Origin: Ciona savignyi
Lineage: Eukaryota; Chordata; Ascidiacea; Phlebobranchia; Cionidae
Direction of reading: 5' to 3'
Assembly: GCA_000149265.1 (NCBI GenBank)
Contig: CH003075.1
Coordinates: forward strand, 903,141-967,140
DNA length: 64,000 nt
The notes under the pieces were generated by a model, which worked only from the letters and a program-made list of their open reading frames with translations, did no database searches and was not told where the DNA came from. Positions 37,697-50,361 of this stretch are shown one piece after another (position 1 is the first letter of the stretch; every line of letters starts with the position of its first letter). The position numbers and the translations under genes are program-made.

Positions 37697-40600
37697 TCAG
37701 TACTGTTGGCGACTCTTGTATCCAGAATCTTGATTCATTGAGTTGCCATCGCCGTATGATCTTCGGTTATTATCCTGGGCATAAGATCCTTGAATTCTTT
37801 TGACTTCGTGAGAATACCCGAATGGTGGACCATCATTGAAATGCACATTGCGACTGTAGGTTGATTTGTATTGGTCTCGCTCAGAACCGTAGTAAGAACC
37901 ACGTCTATCACCACTGTGTTTGTATTCATCAACAAAGTTGGACTGAGCCAGCACCATTCCTGATCTTGATGGTAAGTAAATCTGAAATTCAACCAGAAGT
38001 AAATCATTTTGCCATAACACGCCTGATATATAATATATACAACCTACCATCATTGAGTTGGGAGAATTTTCAAAGTGTTCATTCTTCGAGTGGAATTCCA
38101 CATTGGCTTGGTTTCTGCTATGCCCACCAAAGCAATTATCATCCGTATCGAACAAGATCTTGTAACTAGAAATGGAAATAATTTGTTTGATCGCCCACCA
38201 ACAGCAACTTTGCACAGAATATTAGTTTTTATCACACCTTCCACATTGCCTAACTGGTATTTTGTAATCCGGATAACTTTTCGTTGGATGAAAATTGAAA
38301 ACAAAGACAAGCCCAGCTCGTTCGAACACCATCACTTTATCTCCCTCGTGTGTTCGTGTTACCACAGCCTGTGATAAAGTTGGTAACATCGAAATAAAGA
38401 CGATCTGCGTAAAGATGACGAACCTGGTTTGATTTGAGCCATCCGAATCTCTCTTCTGTTTTGTTGACAGCTCGATCGAATCGGTTCAGATATTTGTACC
38501 TCATCTGCTGGTTGTCAGCCAGATGAAACTGTCTTCGAGCGAATTGATAATTGTCGTTGTTTGATGGAGATGGAAGCTCAACCCAATCTGGATGTCCGAA
38601 TTCATTACCTGAAAACAACCAACTGGTTATACTTGTTCAGAAACAAACGGAATTTACTCACCAATGAAATTGAGAAATCCTTGTCCAGCAAATGCATGTG
38701 TGAATAGTCGGCTCATCTTGTAAAGACTTAAACCACGATCCAATTGTGGAGTCATTTGTTGAGACTCGGACATTGGGGAATCCCCAATCAATTTACGACT
38801 GAGTGTCATGCGACCAACTTCGTTCTAGCGCAAAAGTAAATGTTTTGGTATGTTTCTCTAATCACTGATATCAAAGTTATCTAACCTGTTCATGACTCTC
38901 AGTGAATACGATCTTCTTATCAGCATTTCGATTTTCCTCAAGCATTTGTTGAATGAAATGCATGTCCCATTCTTCATCACGCATCTCATTGAAAAGCTGT
39001 ACAAATAATGTATGTTTAAACAAAGAACCGGTTGGATAGTATTACAAATTAATAATTTATTCTTACTTTTGCCCAAACGTTTGCTGCATCTTTACAAAGT
39101 ATGTAGTCAAATCCAAGCCCTCCTTCACGCACTGGTCTGCTGAGAGCTGGCATTCCTTGAACATCCTGAGATGTTGAAACTCGGTTTAAAGTATATTTCA
39201 ATACATTTTCAGGTATAACGTACCTCTGCAATTGTGATCAAATTTGGGTAGAAATTGTGAAGCATGTCATTCATTAACATCAGATAAGCCAATCCATCAG
39301 TTCGCATTTGTCTACCGAAGTAGTGCTGGTAGTCTCGGCTGCACAGTTGATGTTGATCTAGGAAAGATGCTATGACATAAGAATCCTTATTGGATTACGT
39401 TTGTGAAAATGACCAACCATATTTGGAGGGTTCATGGAATATCATTGTCGACAATCCATTGAATCGGAAACCATCAACACGAAATTCGTTGACGTAATAA
39501 CGCAACTGTGACATGAGGAATCGAAGGGTTTCCCATCTGCAAAGTTATTAATTTAAAGAATTACTAAAGTGGTTAAAATATATGAACCTTACTTCTTATA
39601 ATCAAAAACTCTTGTATCGTGTTGATTGTTGAATCCGTGTGGACCATCATTAAAATAGCAAGCATCCGTTCCATCAAACATGTTCAATCCATCTAGAACA
39701 TTCTTTGAAGCTTCTCCATGCATCACATCCAACATTACATATATCCCCATTCCATGAGCAGTGTCCACCAACTCTTTGAACTCTTCAGGAGTCCCGTATC
39801 GACTGTAACAATACCAATGTTGGAGAAGCATTCTGTGAACTGAACCTGTAGTGGTTACCTTGAAGCAGAAAAGTAGTTGGTGACTTGGTAACCCCAACTT
39901 GGATAGTAAGAATGCTCGACTACGGCCATGAGGAGAAGTGAGTTGTACCCTTGATCCCGAATGTGAGGGAGGATATTGGAAGTGAAATATCGGTAGGTAG
40001 AAATTTCACATCGTTCCGATGCGATTCCGATGTGAGCTTCGTAGATGCGGAGTCGATCGGGTTTGCGCGGTCTAGTGTGAGTTATCTGGAGAAAGATCGT
40101 TTGTAAGATTCTACTTTTGCGTAATCCTTCCAGGATCGTACCTGAAATCTTTGGGAAGATGGAGGATTCCAGAACTTCCACTTGAAACCCTTATTATGGT
40201 CACATTGAACGACATACTTTGCCCATGGAGATATTCGTTCAATTGTTTGGTTGTCCTTTGTTTCAATAACGATCTATGGAACCATTGATTAGCGTGCACT
40301 GCTTACCTTTATTTACAGAGTCGGGTAAAACTCACTTTAAGTTCACTACAATGTTCAACTGGGCACGACCCATCTCGATTTGCTGGAATAAAGAGTTCCC
40401 ACTTGCCAAACCCAACTTCACGATAAGGAATGAGATTCCAGTTGTCTGTAAATCGTTTTGTTAGCCGTTTGACTAAGTGAAACTTGGTAATTTCTTACCG
40501 AATTCTCCTTTAAGATAGACGGCCCTGGCATTGGGAATCCACTCCATGCATCGCACCCTCCCATCTTCCATCATCACCACTCCAAAGTCCTTGTAACCGT

Positions 40601-40843
40601 GAGTAAATCGATCAAGTCCTTCCTCCCTTTCAATCGCCATCTTTGTTTTCTCAAACATGCCGTATCTTGGGTGAGAAGAAATCCATTATTTCTACATCTT
40701 CAAGAAACTCAAGCAGCTGTATCTTACCTTGTTCGAATGTCAGCTTCGTGCATCCGAAGTTGGGGGTAGTCTCTAAAGAGGTTTTCAATTGAGGGAACTC
40801 CCCACTGCTGCATATCTTGGTTGTTGAAGCTTGTGCTTTCCAT
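37697..40843 (-). CDS. GBE1: GBE1-like pseudoenzyme, intact copy (768 aa)
   Basis: Exons 1-15, in minus-strand order: 40728-40843, 40499-40665, 40336-40445, 40142-40273, 39859-40085, 39593-39802, 39399-39536, 39224-39338, 39067-39165, 38886-38996, 38662-38824, 38424-38608, 38238-38368, 38048-38165, 37697-37981. They total 2,307 nt in frame, with GT-AG at each joint. Clear family motifs: [59 protein letters not shown]-type and [14 protein letters not shown]. Eukaryotic branching enzyme normally makes alpha-1,6 branches in glycogen. Here the nucleophile is Asn347 (GFRFN), the stabiliser Asp is Glu474 (ESHEQ), and the region I His is Glu281 (DVMHGE). Arg345, Glu405 (ITIAE) and His473 remain. Catalysis is therefore unlikely, while the glycan-binding fold may persist. 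After [11 protein letters not shown] an extra tail of about 80 residues is rich in Tyr, Ser, Asn, Arg and Gly. It ends QQY at a TGA. Confidence 0.88.
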
Positions 40844-41270
40844 GTTGAAGTTTTCTGTGAAGCTGAAGATGCTTTGAATGAAGCTTGAATCGAAAGATGA
40901 TGTCCTTGCTTCGTTGCCTCTCTTTTTATATCAAGAAATCCAATCAATACAAGATTAATCCTTTTAATCTATTGCAGTTCATGTAAACTAAAGTTTATTA
41001 AATACTTAATTACGGTATTGCGCTTCATTAATTCCATTGTCAATTTTAATGTGCTTATCTCTTTATATGATTTAATAAGCGCAAGTATGAAATTACACCA
41101 GACATATTTTTAAAATCTAATCTCAACATATCTTATATACACCACGAATCCGTACGAATGCATTGCTTATACCGTAATGTTTAATTAAAACTATAGACAT
41201 ATGTAAAAGCCCTTGTGCATAAGATGATACAACATAGTTTCTAGAGTGATACTAATCAAGTTACCGAACC

Positions 41271-41465
41271 TATTGCTGTGTGTTGTGTATGATATAGACA
41301 CGTTTCTTCATTTTGGTGGAACCCATTAATCTGCTGGGTTCAGACAATTTTCCGTTAAGTGCCTTTCCAAGGACACAACCGACTAGCTAGCGGCCAGTTT
41401 CGCATCAGCAACCTTTCAGTTGAAAGGCGTCGCACTATACCGCCAGATTAACCGGTCGGACATTT
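41271..41465 (-). mobile_element. Truncated SINE in unit 5
   Basis: Only the head-proximal part of the unit SINE remains, from ttaccgaacctattgctgtg to ccagattaaccggtc. The tail half and the left flank (ggccggcgaaacaac) are missing, replaced directly by actaatcaagttacc from further left in the unit. Confidence 0.65.
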
Positions 41466-42052
41466 GGCCAGCGAAAGCAGCTAGTTTTAATACCATTACG
41501 TTTCGGCTTATGTTTCTATGACCCATCACAACAGCAATATATTCCGTTCTAATCATAATATTAAATACACGCGTGCACGAAGTAAGTTTGTTAGAACCCC
41601 CTTAGCACATTTAAGTGACATGTTTTGCAGAGTCACAGTGGGGCATCACATTGATTTATTTAAACCTCGAATCTGCGTATGTTGGACTTCAAATAACTGT
41701 AGTTTTGGTATTTTGTGTTTTTTTACAATTTTTTTTAAATGACTGCTGTTTTTGTTTTAATAAAGATTTTTTGGCTGTCTTTTTCGAAAAATTAACCGTT
41801 AGTGTCAAACTTTGAAACGATCAGTGAAATGTTTAGAATTCATCTGCGGATTTCCTCTTTTAGGTTAATAAGTTGAACATTATGTGTTATTAATTAAGCA
41901 AATTAAAAGAGGTTTTTTTATATTCGGGGCAGTTGCCATGTTGCTACAGTATGTTTGCCGATTTGCTTTTGATCTATTGCGTAATAATTAATAAATCGCG
42001 AGAAATCTTCAAAAAAAAAAACAAATCGATTTTGATACTGAATTCAAACGTA

Positions 42053-43248
42053 ATACTAGAGAGTGTCAACCACGTGTTTAACCACCACTATTTGTAAATC
42101 ACATGTTGTATGCCATATATACATGCTACAGGGTCCCTAACCACAATTTGTCTTTTATACACTGAGTATGTAGTTTGTTTCTGCAAGCATAAACGCATGG
42201 GTCCCATAGTTAACAGAGCAAACTTATTTTACATGTTTAGTTAAATAAAGAATAAACGTTTTAAATTTACGAACATTTCACCACAAATGTTTTAAATTAT
42301 AGCTTCTTTTCAAGCGCTGTGGTGAATTAAAGCTAATTTTCCGAAACGGCCCGATTTAGTTTTTTATAATTTCAGGGAATTCCCCTGGGTTTGGTAGATA
42401 AGTTTCTGTTTTTTTACATAAGTGAGTCATGTTATGTAACAATTCTTAAGTTTTAATCTGATTTGTCGACTTCTTGTTGGAGATGTCAGTGCGATATGGC
42501 ATGCCTGCCACAATCATAATTTAGGAACATATCTTTGTATTATGGAAATTAACCTAATTAAATCTTTTCTTTTTTAAATTGTTTAAAGTGTCTAATGTTT
42601 TAACATTTTACCAAATTTTATTAAAATTAGAGCAGCCGTTCAAGCGCTATGGCCACAAAATCTAATTTATTAGATAAAAAACGTTTTGATTTTGAACGTC
42701 TGAGGGGAATTCCCCTAGATTTGTTACCCAAATTTTTGGTTTCTGCATATTTAGACCATGTTGTCTTACAAATGTCCAATTTTCATTGCGATTTTATTAC
42801 TCCTTTTGGTAAATGTCAGGGCGACATGGAATGCTTGTCACAATCATGATTTGAGACCATATCCTATTTTTGGGGGGATTTCCCTAGGTAATTTTAATAT
42901 TTTTTCCAAGTTTTAAATCAGTGACTAATGCACTTACATTTCACCAATTCTAATTGAAATTGTAACAGCCGTTCAAGCGCTTTGCCCAAAAAAGGCATTT
43001 TTTAGAAAAAAATACCGTTTTGGTTTTTAACCTCCCAGGGGAATTCCCCTTAATTTATCACCCAAAATTTTGGTTTCTGCATATCAAGACCATGTTGTCT
43101 AACAAATGACAAAGTTTCATTGCAATCCCATTATTCCTTCTGGTAGATGTCGGGGCGCCATGCCATGCCTGTCAAGCGTTTGACGAAAAAAAAAAGAAAA
43201 AAAAACGAAAAAAAAACGCACAAAAACAATATGTGTCCCATTTTTTTC
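42053..43248. mobile_element. 1.2 kb insertion in unit 5 with internal 330-bp tandem repeats
   Basis: Absent from the other units, which run straight from aaacgtgataa to aatgtcctt. The left end, ctagagagtgtcaaccacgtg, followed by tttctgcaagcataaacgcatggg, is the junction repeat in inverted orientation. The rest is two and a half to three tandem copies, about 330 bp each, marked by caagcgct at 42,311, 42,641 and 42,974, and by ggggaattcccc, ttggtttctgcatat and gaccatgttgtct. It ends in an A-rich stretch with aaaacg repeats. No coding capacity. Class unknown. Confidence 0.65.
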
Positions 43249-43812
43249 ATAAAAATGTCCTTGTATATGAATAAATCTATTATAATGTTTCACTGAATAA
43301 ATATCAGTGCAACCGAGTTAAAAATGTTTTTACTGATTCCGACACATCGGCACTACGATCTACATTGGTCGCAAATAAGTTGACAATCATTTATAATCTT
43401 GTATAAAACAGCGAATTAAAAAAACAGGAACATACAAAAAATGCATAGCATGATGAACTGCACAAATAGCCTAGATTAACGATTTATAAAACGAATGAAT
43501 GAAACTTCCTGGAATGTGAACGGTGCAGAAACAACAGAAATGGAATTTAATTTCAATGATCCAAGCTTTTTATTTGAATCCAAGCTTGGGTTATTTTCCA
43601 ATGTTCAAATACTGGTCTGGGTCGAAAAACCTGGTTTCAAATTCACTTCAGGTGTTGAAAACTAGTCCAAGGACAAAGAAGAATGAATAGTGTGTCCAAT
43701 CAAGGTCAGGCTTAATTCATTAACTCTGTGTTCGAATCCAAGTCAGGATTGGAGAAACAGGGACGCTGTGTTCCAATCCAGGCCCGAATTGAAGAACCAC
43801 ATATACTTGGTT

Positions 43813-44705
43813 TTACGTTGTCCAATATTGTTGAATATGCGGGTATTTACTAGCGTCGGCTTCAATAGTATGAGGTGCGTACGCATGTTGGGTTGGTATA
43901 TGCGTCGGGTAAGGATTGGGGAAGTAATTTGTGATGTTTGATATGCAAGTATTGCTCGAAAAATAGTTTCGATTTTGCATTGGGTCGAGTTTGGCATATC
44001 CCGTCATTCGGTCGGTTTCGATGTATCCCGGTGCATAGGGAGGGGCTTCGAACGCGCATTGCCGACTGACAGGGGTGCTGCAGACTCCACTGATTCCCGG
44101 GTAGTTCTGCGCAGGAAAGGTTCCACGATCGTGCACCAATATTGGCACCGACACCCTGCGCGTTGTTGGGAGTCGAGGGTTGTCGTAACTCGGCGAAGGC
44201 CCTTTGTCAATACGATTGCGTATAACGAAGGCGGACAGGACTATACAGTTCTAGTGAATTGAATTTTATCGAGGCGGTTTTACTGACTGGTTTTGTTCCT
44301 GGACAAGGTACTTTATCGTCATTACCATGATTAAATAAATTGGTGGAATATGCATGGAATATTAATCCCATACGCGTGGTTGAGTCAATGAAGGACGTTA
44401 TAAGTCTATATAACACTGATAAACTTTTAATTACCTTGTGCCCATTCGCGTTTACTGAACTATGGATTATGCTGTACAATTTAAAGACATTCTTTAGTTT
44501 TTGTTTAACCAATTGAGTCACTTAACAACTGCTTTGTTTCGCACAGAAACACAACTATACTCAATAACCTAAAATATATTATTGAATCTGTGTCGGTGTC
44601 AATCCATTCATGTTTGCCAGCGATTCCCTATGAGGGGCAGAAAGTTATTTTTGGTGACGGAATCTCCGGTCTAACTCAAAAGTTTGCGACTTCGAGAATA
44701 AAACT
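43813..44705 (-). pseudogene. NKX2-2: NKX2-2 3' fragment, copy 5, helix 3 deleted
   Basis: The last exon is open from the stop at 43,813 (QQYWTT) to PSYDNPRLP. At about 44,216 the same deletion as in unit 3 removes the [16 protein letters not shown] coding region and the acceptor. The homeodomain-exon piece (about 44,588-44,705) is truncated at the junction repeat. Confidence 0.8.
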
Positions 44706-44882
44706 CTAATAATTTATTCGGATAACTTATGTATTAAGTTTGAATTGGTAACTCGGTAACCCATTAGATTCCGTTTGCAAAAACAAACGTTGTACCTTTT
44801 GTATATGATATAACATGAGGGGTAGGTAGGCCTAACCAGTTTTTTTTTAATAGTGGTGATTCACATGTGGTTGACACTCTAG
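44705..44882. repeat. Array junction repeat 5
   Basis: Same landmarks as junction 1. It is the most altered copy internally (ccattagattccgtttgc, gaggggtaggtaggcc) and ends gttgacactctag. Confidence 0.7.
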
Positions 44883-45272
44883 GTGAGTAATCTGCTGGTA
44901 TTTCATCTTAATAAATACAATAATCCAATATCTACCATTTATTTACAATTGTTGATATGGCACAACAAAATTATTAGGACAATTATTACTTTACGACTAA
45001 AACACGTCTAGTGACTAAAACAGTTAACATTTTCATTAGGCTCTTTAAGCAAAGGCAATTTAATGCGGATTAAAATGCCATACACGGTAAAATGGTCGAT
45101 TCAAACCTTAAACATTTTCAGTATTAATCTATGGAATGCTCATAAAATGAACACAACTACTAAATACAGCATAGGTACATCTACTAAGAATACAACATAT
45201 ATCTAAGGCTATAATATCTACAATCTACATTTTATAAATTTTCCTTTCACGGTTCATAATGATGATGTTCTA

Positions 45273-48200
45273 TCAGTACTGTTGGCGACTCTTGTATCCA
45301 GAATCTTGATTCATTGAGTTGCCATCGCCGTATGATCTTCGGTTATTATCCTGGGCATAAGATCCTTGAATTCTTTTGACTTCGTGCGAATACCCGATAG
45401 ATGGACCATCATTGAAATGCACATTGCGGCTGTAGGTTGATTTGTATTGGTCTCGCTGAGAACCGTAGTAAGAACCACGTCTATCACCACTGTGTTTGTA
45501 ACCATCAACAAAGTTGGACTGAGCCAGCACCATTCCTGATCTTGATGGTAAGTAAATCTGAAATTCAACCAGAAGTAAATCATTTTGCCATAACACGCCT
45601 GATATATAATATATACAACCTACCATCATTGAGTTGGGAGAATTTTCAAAGTGTTCATTCTTCGAGTGGAATTCCACATTAGCTTGGTTTCTGCTATGCC
45701 CACCGAAGCAATTATCATCCGTATCTAACAAGATCTTGTAACTAGAAATGGAAATAATTTGTTTGATCGCCCACCAACAGCAACTTTGCACAGAATATTA
45801 GTTTTTATCATACCTTCCACATTGTCGAACTGGTATTTTGTAATCCGGATAACTTTTCGTTGGATGAAAATTGAAAATAAAGATAAGCCCAGCTCGTTCA
45901 AACACCATCACTTTATCTCCCTCGTGTGTTCGTGTTACCACAGCCTATGTGATAAAGTTTGTAACATCGAAATAAAGACGATCTGCGCAAAGATGACGAA
46001 CCTGGTTTGATTTGAGCCATCCGAATCTATCTTCTGCTTTGTTGACAGCTCGATCGAATCGGTTCAGGTATTTGTACCTCATCTGCTGGTTGTCAGCCAG
46101 ATGAAACTGTCTTCGAGCGAATTGATAATTGTCGTTGTTTGATGGAGACGGAAGCTCAACCCAGTCTGGATGTCCGAATTCATTACCTGAAAACAACCAA
46201 CTGGTTATACTCGTTCAGAAACAAACTGAATTCACTCACCAATGAAATTGAGAAATCCTTGTCCAGCAAATGCATGTGTGAATAGTCGGCTCATCTTGTA
46301 AAGACTTAAACCACGATCCAATTGTGGAGTCATTTGTTGAGACTCGGACATTTGGGAATCTCCAATCAATTTACGACTGAGTGTAATGCGACCAACTTCG
46401 TTCTAGCGCAAAAGTAAATGTTTTGGTATGTTCTTCGAACCACTTATATCAAATATATCTAACCTGTTCATGGTTCTCAGTGAATACGATCTTCTTATCA
46501 GCATTTCGATTTTCCTCAAGCATTTGCCGGATGAAATGCATGTTCCACTCTTCATCACGCATCTCATTGAACAGCTGTACAAATGATGGATGTTTAAACA
46601 GAGAACCGGTTGGATAGTATTACAAATTAATGATTTATTCTTACTTTTGCCCAAACGTTTGCTGCATCTTTACAAAGTATGTAGTCAAATCCAAGCCCTC
46701 CTTCACGCACTGCTCTGCTGAGAGCTGGCAAGCCTTGAACATCCTGAGATGTCGAAGCTCGGTTTAAAGTATATTTCAATACATTCTGAGGTATAACGTA
46801 CCTCTGCAATTGTGATCAAATTTGGGTAGAAATTGTGAAGCATATCATTCATTAACATCAGATAAGCCAATCCATCAGTTCGCATTTGCCTACCGAAGTA
46901 TTGCCGGTAGTCTTGGCTGCAGAGTTGACGGTGCTCTAGGAAAAAACGTTGTGACATATGAATCCTCATTGGATTACGTTTATGAAAATGACCAACCATA
47001 TTTGGAGGCATCATGAAATATCATTGTCGACAATCCATTGAATCGGAAACCATCAACACGAAATTTCGTTGCACGTAATAACGCAACTGTGACAGAAGGA
47101 ATCGAAGGGATTCCCATCTGCAAAGTTGTTCATTTATAGAATTACTAAAGTGGTTAAAATATATGAACCTTACTTCTTATAATCAAAAACTCTTGTATCG
47201 TGTTGATTGTTGAATCCTTGTGGACCATCATCAAAATATCAAGCATTAGTTCCATCAAACATGTTCAATCCATCTAGAACATTCTTTGAAGCTTCTCCAT
47301 GCATCACATCCAACATTACGTAGATCCCCATTCCATGAGCAGTGTCCACCAACTCTTTGAACTCTTCAGGAGTCCCGTATCGGCTGTAACAATATCAGTG
47401 TTGGAGAAGCATTCTGTAACTGAACCTGTAGTGGTTACCTTGAAGCGGAAAAGTAGTTGGTGACTTGGTAACCCCAACTTGGATAGTAAGAATGCTCGAC
47501 TACGGCCATGAGGAGAAGTGAGTTGTACCCTTGATCCCGAATGCGAGGGAGGATATTGGAAGTGAAATATCGGTAGGTGGAAATTTCACATCGTTCCGAT
47601 GCGATTCCGATGTGAGCTTCGTATATGCGGAGTCGATCGGGTTTGCGCGGTCTAGTGTGAGTTATCTGGAGAAAGATCGTTTGTGAGATTCTACTTTTCC
47701 GTAATCCTACCAGGATCGTACCTGAAATCTTTGGGAAGATGAAGGATTCCAGAACTTCCACTTGAATCCCTGATTATGGTCACATTGAACGACATACTTT
47801 GCCCATGGAGATATTCGTTCAATTGTTTGGTTGTCCTTTGTTTCAATAACGATCTATGGAACCATCGATTAGCGTGCACTGTTTACTTTTATTTACAGAG
47901 TCGGGTAAAACTCACCTTAAGTTCACTGCAATGTCCAACCGGGCACGACCCATCTCGATTTGCTGGAATAAAGAGTTCCCACTTGCCAAACCCGACTTCA
48001 CGATATGGAATGAGATTCCAGTTATCTGTAAATCTTTTTGTTAGCGGTTTGAATAAGTGAAACTTGGCAAATTCTTACTGAATTCTCCTTTAAGATAGAC
48101 GGCCCTGGAATTGGGAATCCACTCCATGCATCGCCACTCTCCCAGTCTTCCATCATCATCACTCCAAAGTCCTTGTAACCGTGAGTAAATCGATCAAGTC

Positions 48201-48422
48201 CTTCCTCCCTCTCAATCGCCATCTTTGTTTTCTCAAACATGCCGTATCTTGGAGGATATGAAATCTATCAGTTATACATCTTCAAGGTATTTAAACCATA
48301 TTTTACCTTGCCCGAATGTCAGCTTCGTGCATGCGAAGTTGAGGGTAGTCTCTAAAGAGGTTCTCAATCGAGGGAACTCCCCACTGCTGCATATCTTGGT
48401 TGTTGAAGCTTGTGCTTTCCAT
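45273..48422 (-). pseudogene. GBE1: GBE1-like copy 6, nonsense and frameshifts
   Basis: Layout as in the intact copy, ATG at 48,422 and TGA at 45,273 (ends QQY). Two single insertions in exon 2 (about 48,136 and 48,146) change the frame after GVMMMED. In exon 6 the Cys codon of NACYF is TGA (47,239-47,241). Exon 7 carries two single insertions just before the region II motif (about 47,064-47,073). Splice sites appear intact, and the active-site substitutions are the same as elsewhere. Confidence 0.8.
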
Positions 48423-48896
48423 GTTAAAGTTTTCTGTAAAGTTGAAGATGCTTTGAATGAAGCTTGAATCGAATGATGATGTCCTTGCTTCGTAGCATCT
48501 ATTTTTATAGCAAGAATTCCCATCAATACAAGATTAATCCTTTTAATCTCATGCAGTTCATGTAAACTAAAGTTTATTAAATACTTAATTACGGTATTGC
48601 GCTTCATTAATTCCATTGTCAATTTTAATGTGCATATCCTTTAATATAATTTAATAAGCACAAGTATGAAATTACACCAGACATATTTTTAAAATCTAAT
48701 ATCAACATAACTTATATCCACCACGAATCCGTACGAATGCATTGCTTATACCGTAATGTTTAATTAAAACTAGACAAATGTAAAAGCACTTGTGCATAAG
48801 ATGATACAACATAGTTTCTAGAGTGATACTAATCAAGTAACTTGATATGAGTTAAATCAGCAATTGTTTAGTGCATCGGCCGGCGAAACAACAATT

Positions 48897-49208
48897 AGAA
48901 TAGGATAGGATATTAATGTTTATCCGCGTGAAAGGGAAATTCCAGGGGGTTAACAAACGGGCAATCGTCGGATCGCCTCGCGCCCACCATCGGGTTACCG
49001 GACGGCGGACCTATTGCAGTGTGTTGTGTGATTGATATAGACACGTTTCCTTATTTTGGTGGAACACATTAATCTGCTGGGTTCAGATAATTTCCGTTAA
49101 GTGCCTTGCCCAAGGACACAACCGACTAGCTAGCGGCCAGTTTCGCACCCAAAACCTTTTGGTTGAAAGGCGTCGCACTATACCGCCAGACTAACCGGTC
49201 GCACAATT
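48897..49208 (-). mobile_element. tRNA-derived SINE in unit 6
   Basis: Same site, ends and flanks as in units 1, 2 and 4. It shares the gtttatccgcgtgaaaggg variant type with unit 4. Confidence 0.75.
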
Positions 49209-50361
49209 GGCCAGCGAAAGCAGCTAGTTTCAATACCATTACGTTTCGGCTTATGTTCCTATGTCCCATCACAACAGCAATAGATACCGTTTCAATAATA
49301 AAATTAACCTACAGGCGTGCAGGAAGTAAGTTTGTTAGAACCCCCTCAGCACATTTAAGTGACATGTTTTGCCGAGTCACAGTGGGGCATCACATTGATT
49401 TATTCACACCTCGAATCTGCGTATGTTCGACTTCGAATAGCCGTAGTTTTGTTGTTTTTGTGCAGACTTTTTTAAATGAGTGTTTTTGTTTTATTAAAGT
49501 TCTTTTGGCTGTCGTTTTCCAAAAAATAACCGTTAGTGTCAAACTTTCAAACGATCTGTGAAATGTTCAGAATTAATCGGCGGGTTACCCTTTTAGGTTA
49601 AGTTTAACTGCATGTGTCATTAATTACGCAAATTTAAAAGAGGCTTTTTTTATATTCGGTGCAGTTGCCATGTGTTACTACGGTATGTTTGCCGATTTGC
49701 TTTAGCTATATTGCGTAATAATTATTAAATCGCGAGAAATCTTCGGCAAAACAAATAGATTTTGATACCGGAGTCAAACGTGATAAAATGTCCTTGGATA
49801 TGAATAAATCTATTATAACGTTTCACCGAATAAATATCAGTGCAACCGAGTTGAAAATGTTTTACTGATTCCGACATATCGGCACTACGATCTACATTGG
49901 TCGCAAATAAGTTGACAATCATTTATAATCTTGTATAAAACAGCGAATTAAAAACATGAACATACAAAAAATGCATAGCATGATGAACTGCACAAATAGC
50001 CTAGATTAACGATTTATAAATCGAATGAATGAAACTTCTTGGAATGTTAACGGTGTAGAAATAACATAAACGGAATTTATAATTTCAATGATACAAGCTT
50101 TTTATTCGAATCCAAGCTTGGGTTATTTTCCAATGTTCAAATTATCGCCAGGGTCGGAAAACCTGGGTTTAAATTCACTTCAGGTGTCGAAAACTAGGAA
50201 TCGCGGGTTCAAAACTAGGCAGAGGACAAAGAAGAATGAATATTTGTCCAATCAATGCCAGGCTTAACCCATTAATTCTGTATTCGAATCCAAGTCAGGA
50301 TTGGAGAAACAGGGATGCTGTCTTCCAAAGACCCGGATAGAAGAACCACATATACTTGGTT

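Larger units (their letters stand above)
37275..44882. repeat. Tandem unit 5 (long form with insertion)
   Basis: Landmark spacing is 7,578, about 960 longer than the standard unit. A 1.2 kb insertion at 42,053-43,248 is partly offset by a truncated SINE (41,271-41,465) and the homeobox deletion at 44,216. Contains the only uninterrupted GBE-like gene (37,697-40,843). Confidence 0.85.

Noticed and set aside
12781-43200. CRISPR-like or satellite reading of the regular repeats
   Set aside because: The repeats are kilobase gene units in a eukaryotic setting or 330-bp blocks in an insertion; there are no short direct repeats with spacers.
11685-48622. Many minus-strand open stretches read as small separate proteins
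   Set aside because: They are exons plus readable introns of the six GBE-like copies; phases and GT-AG sites join them into one gene per unit.
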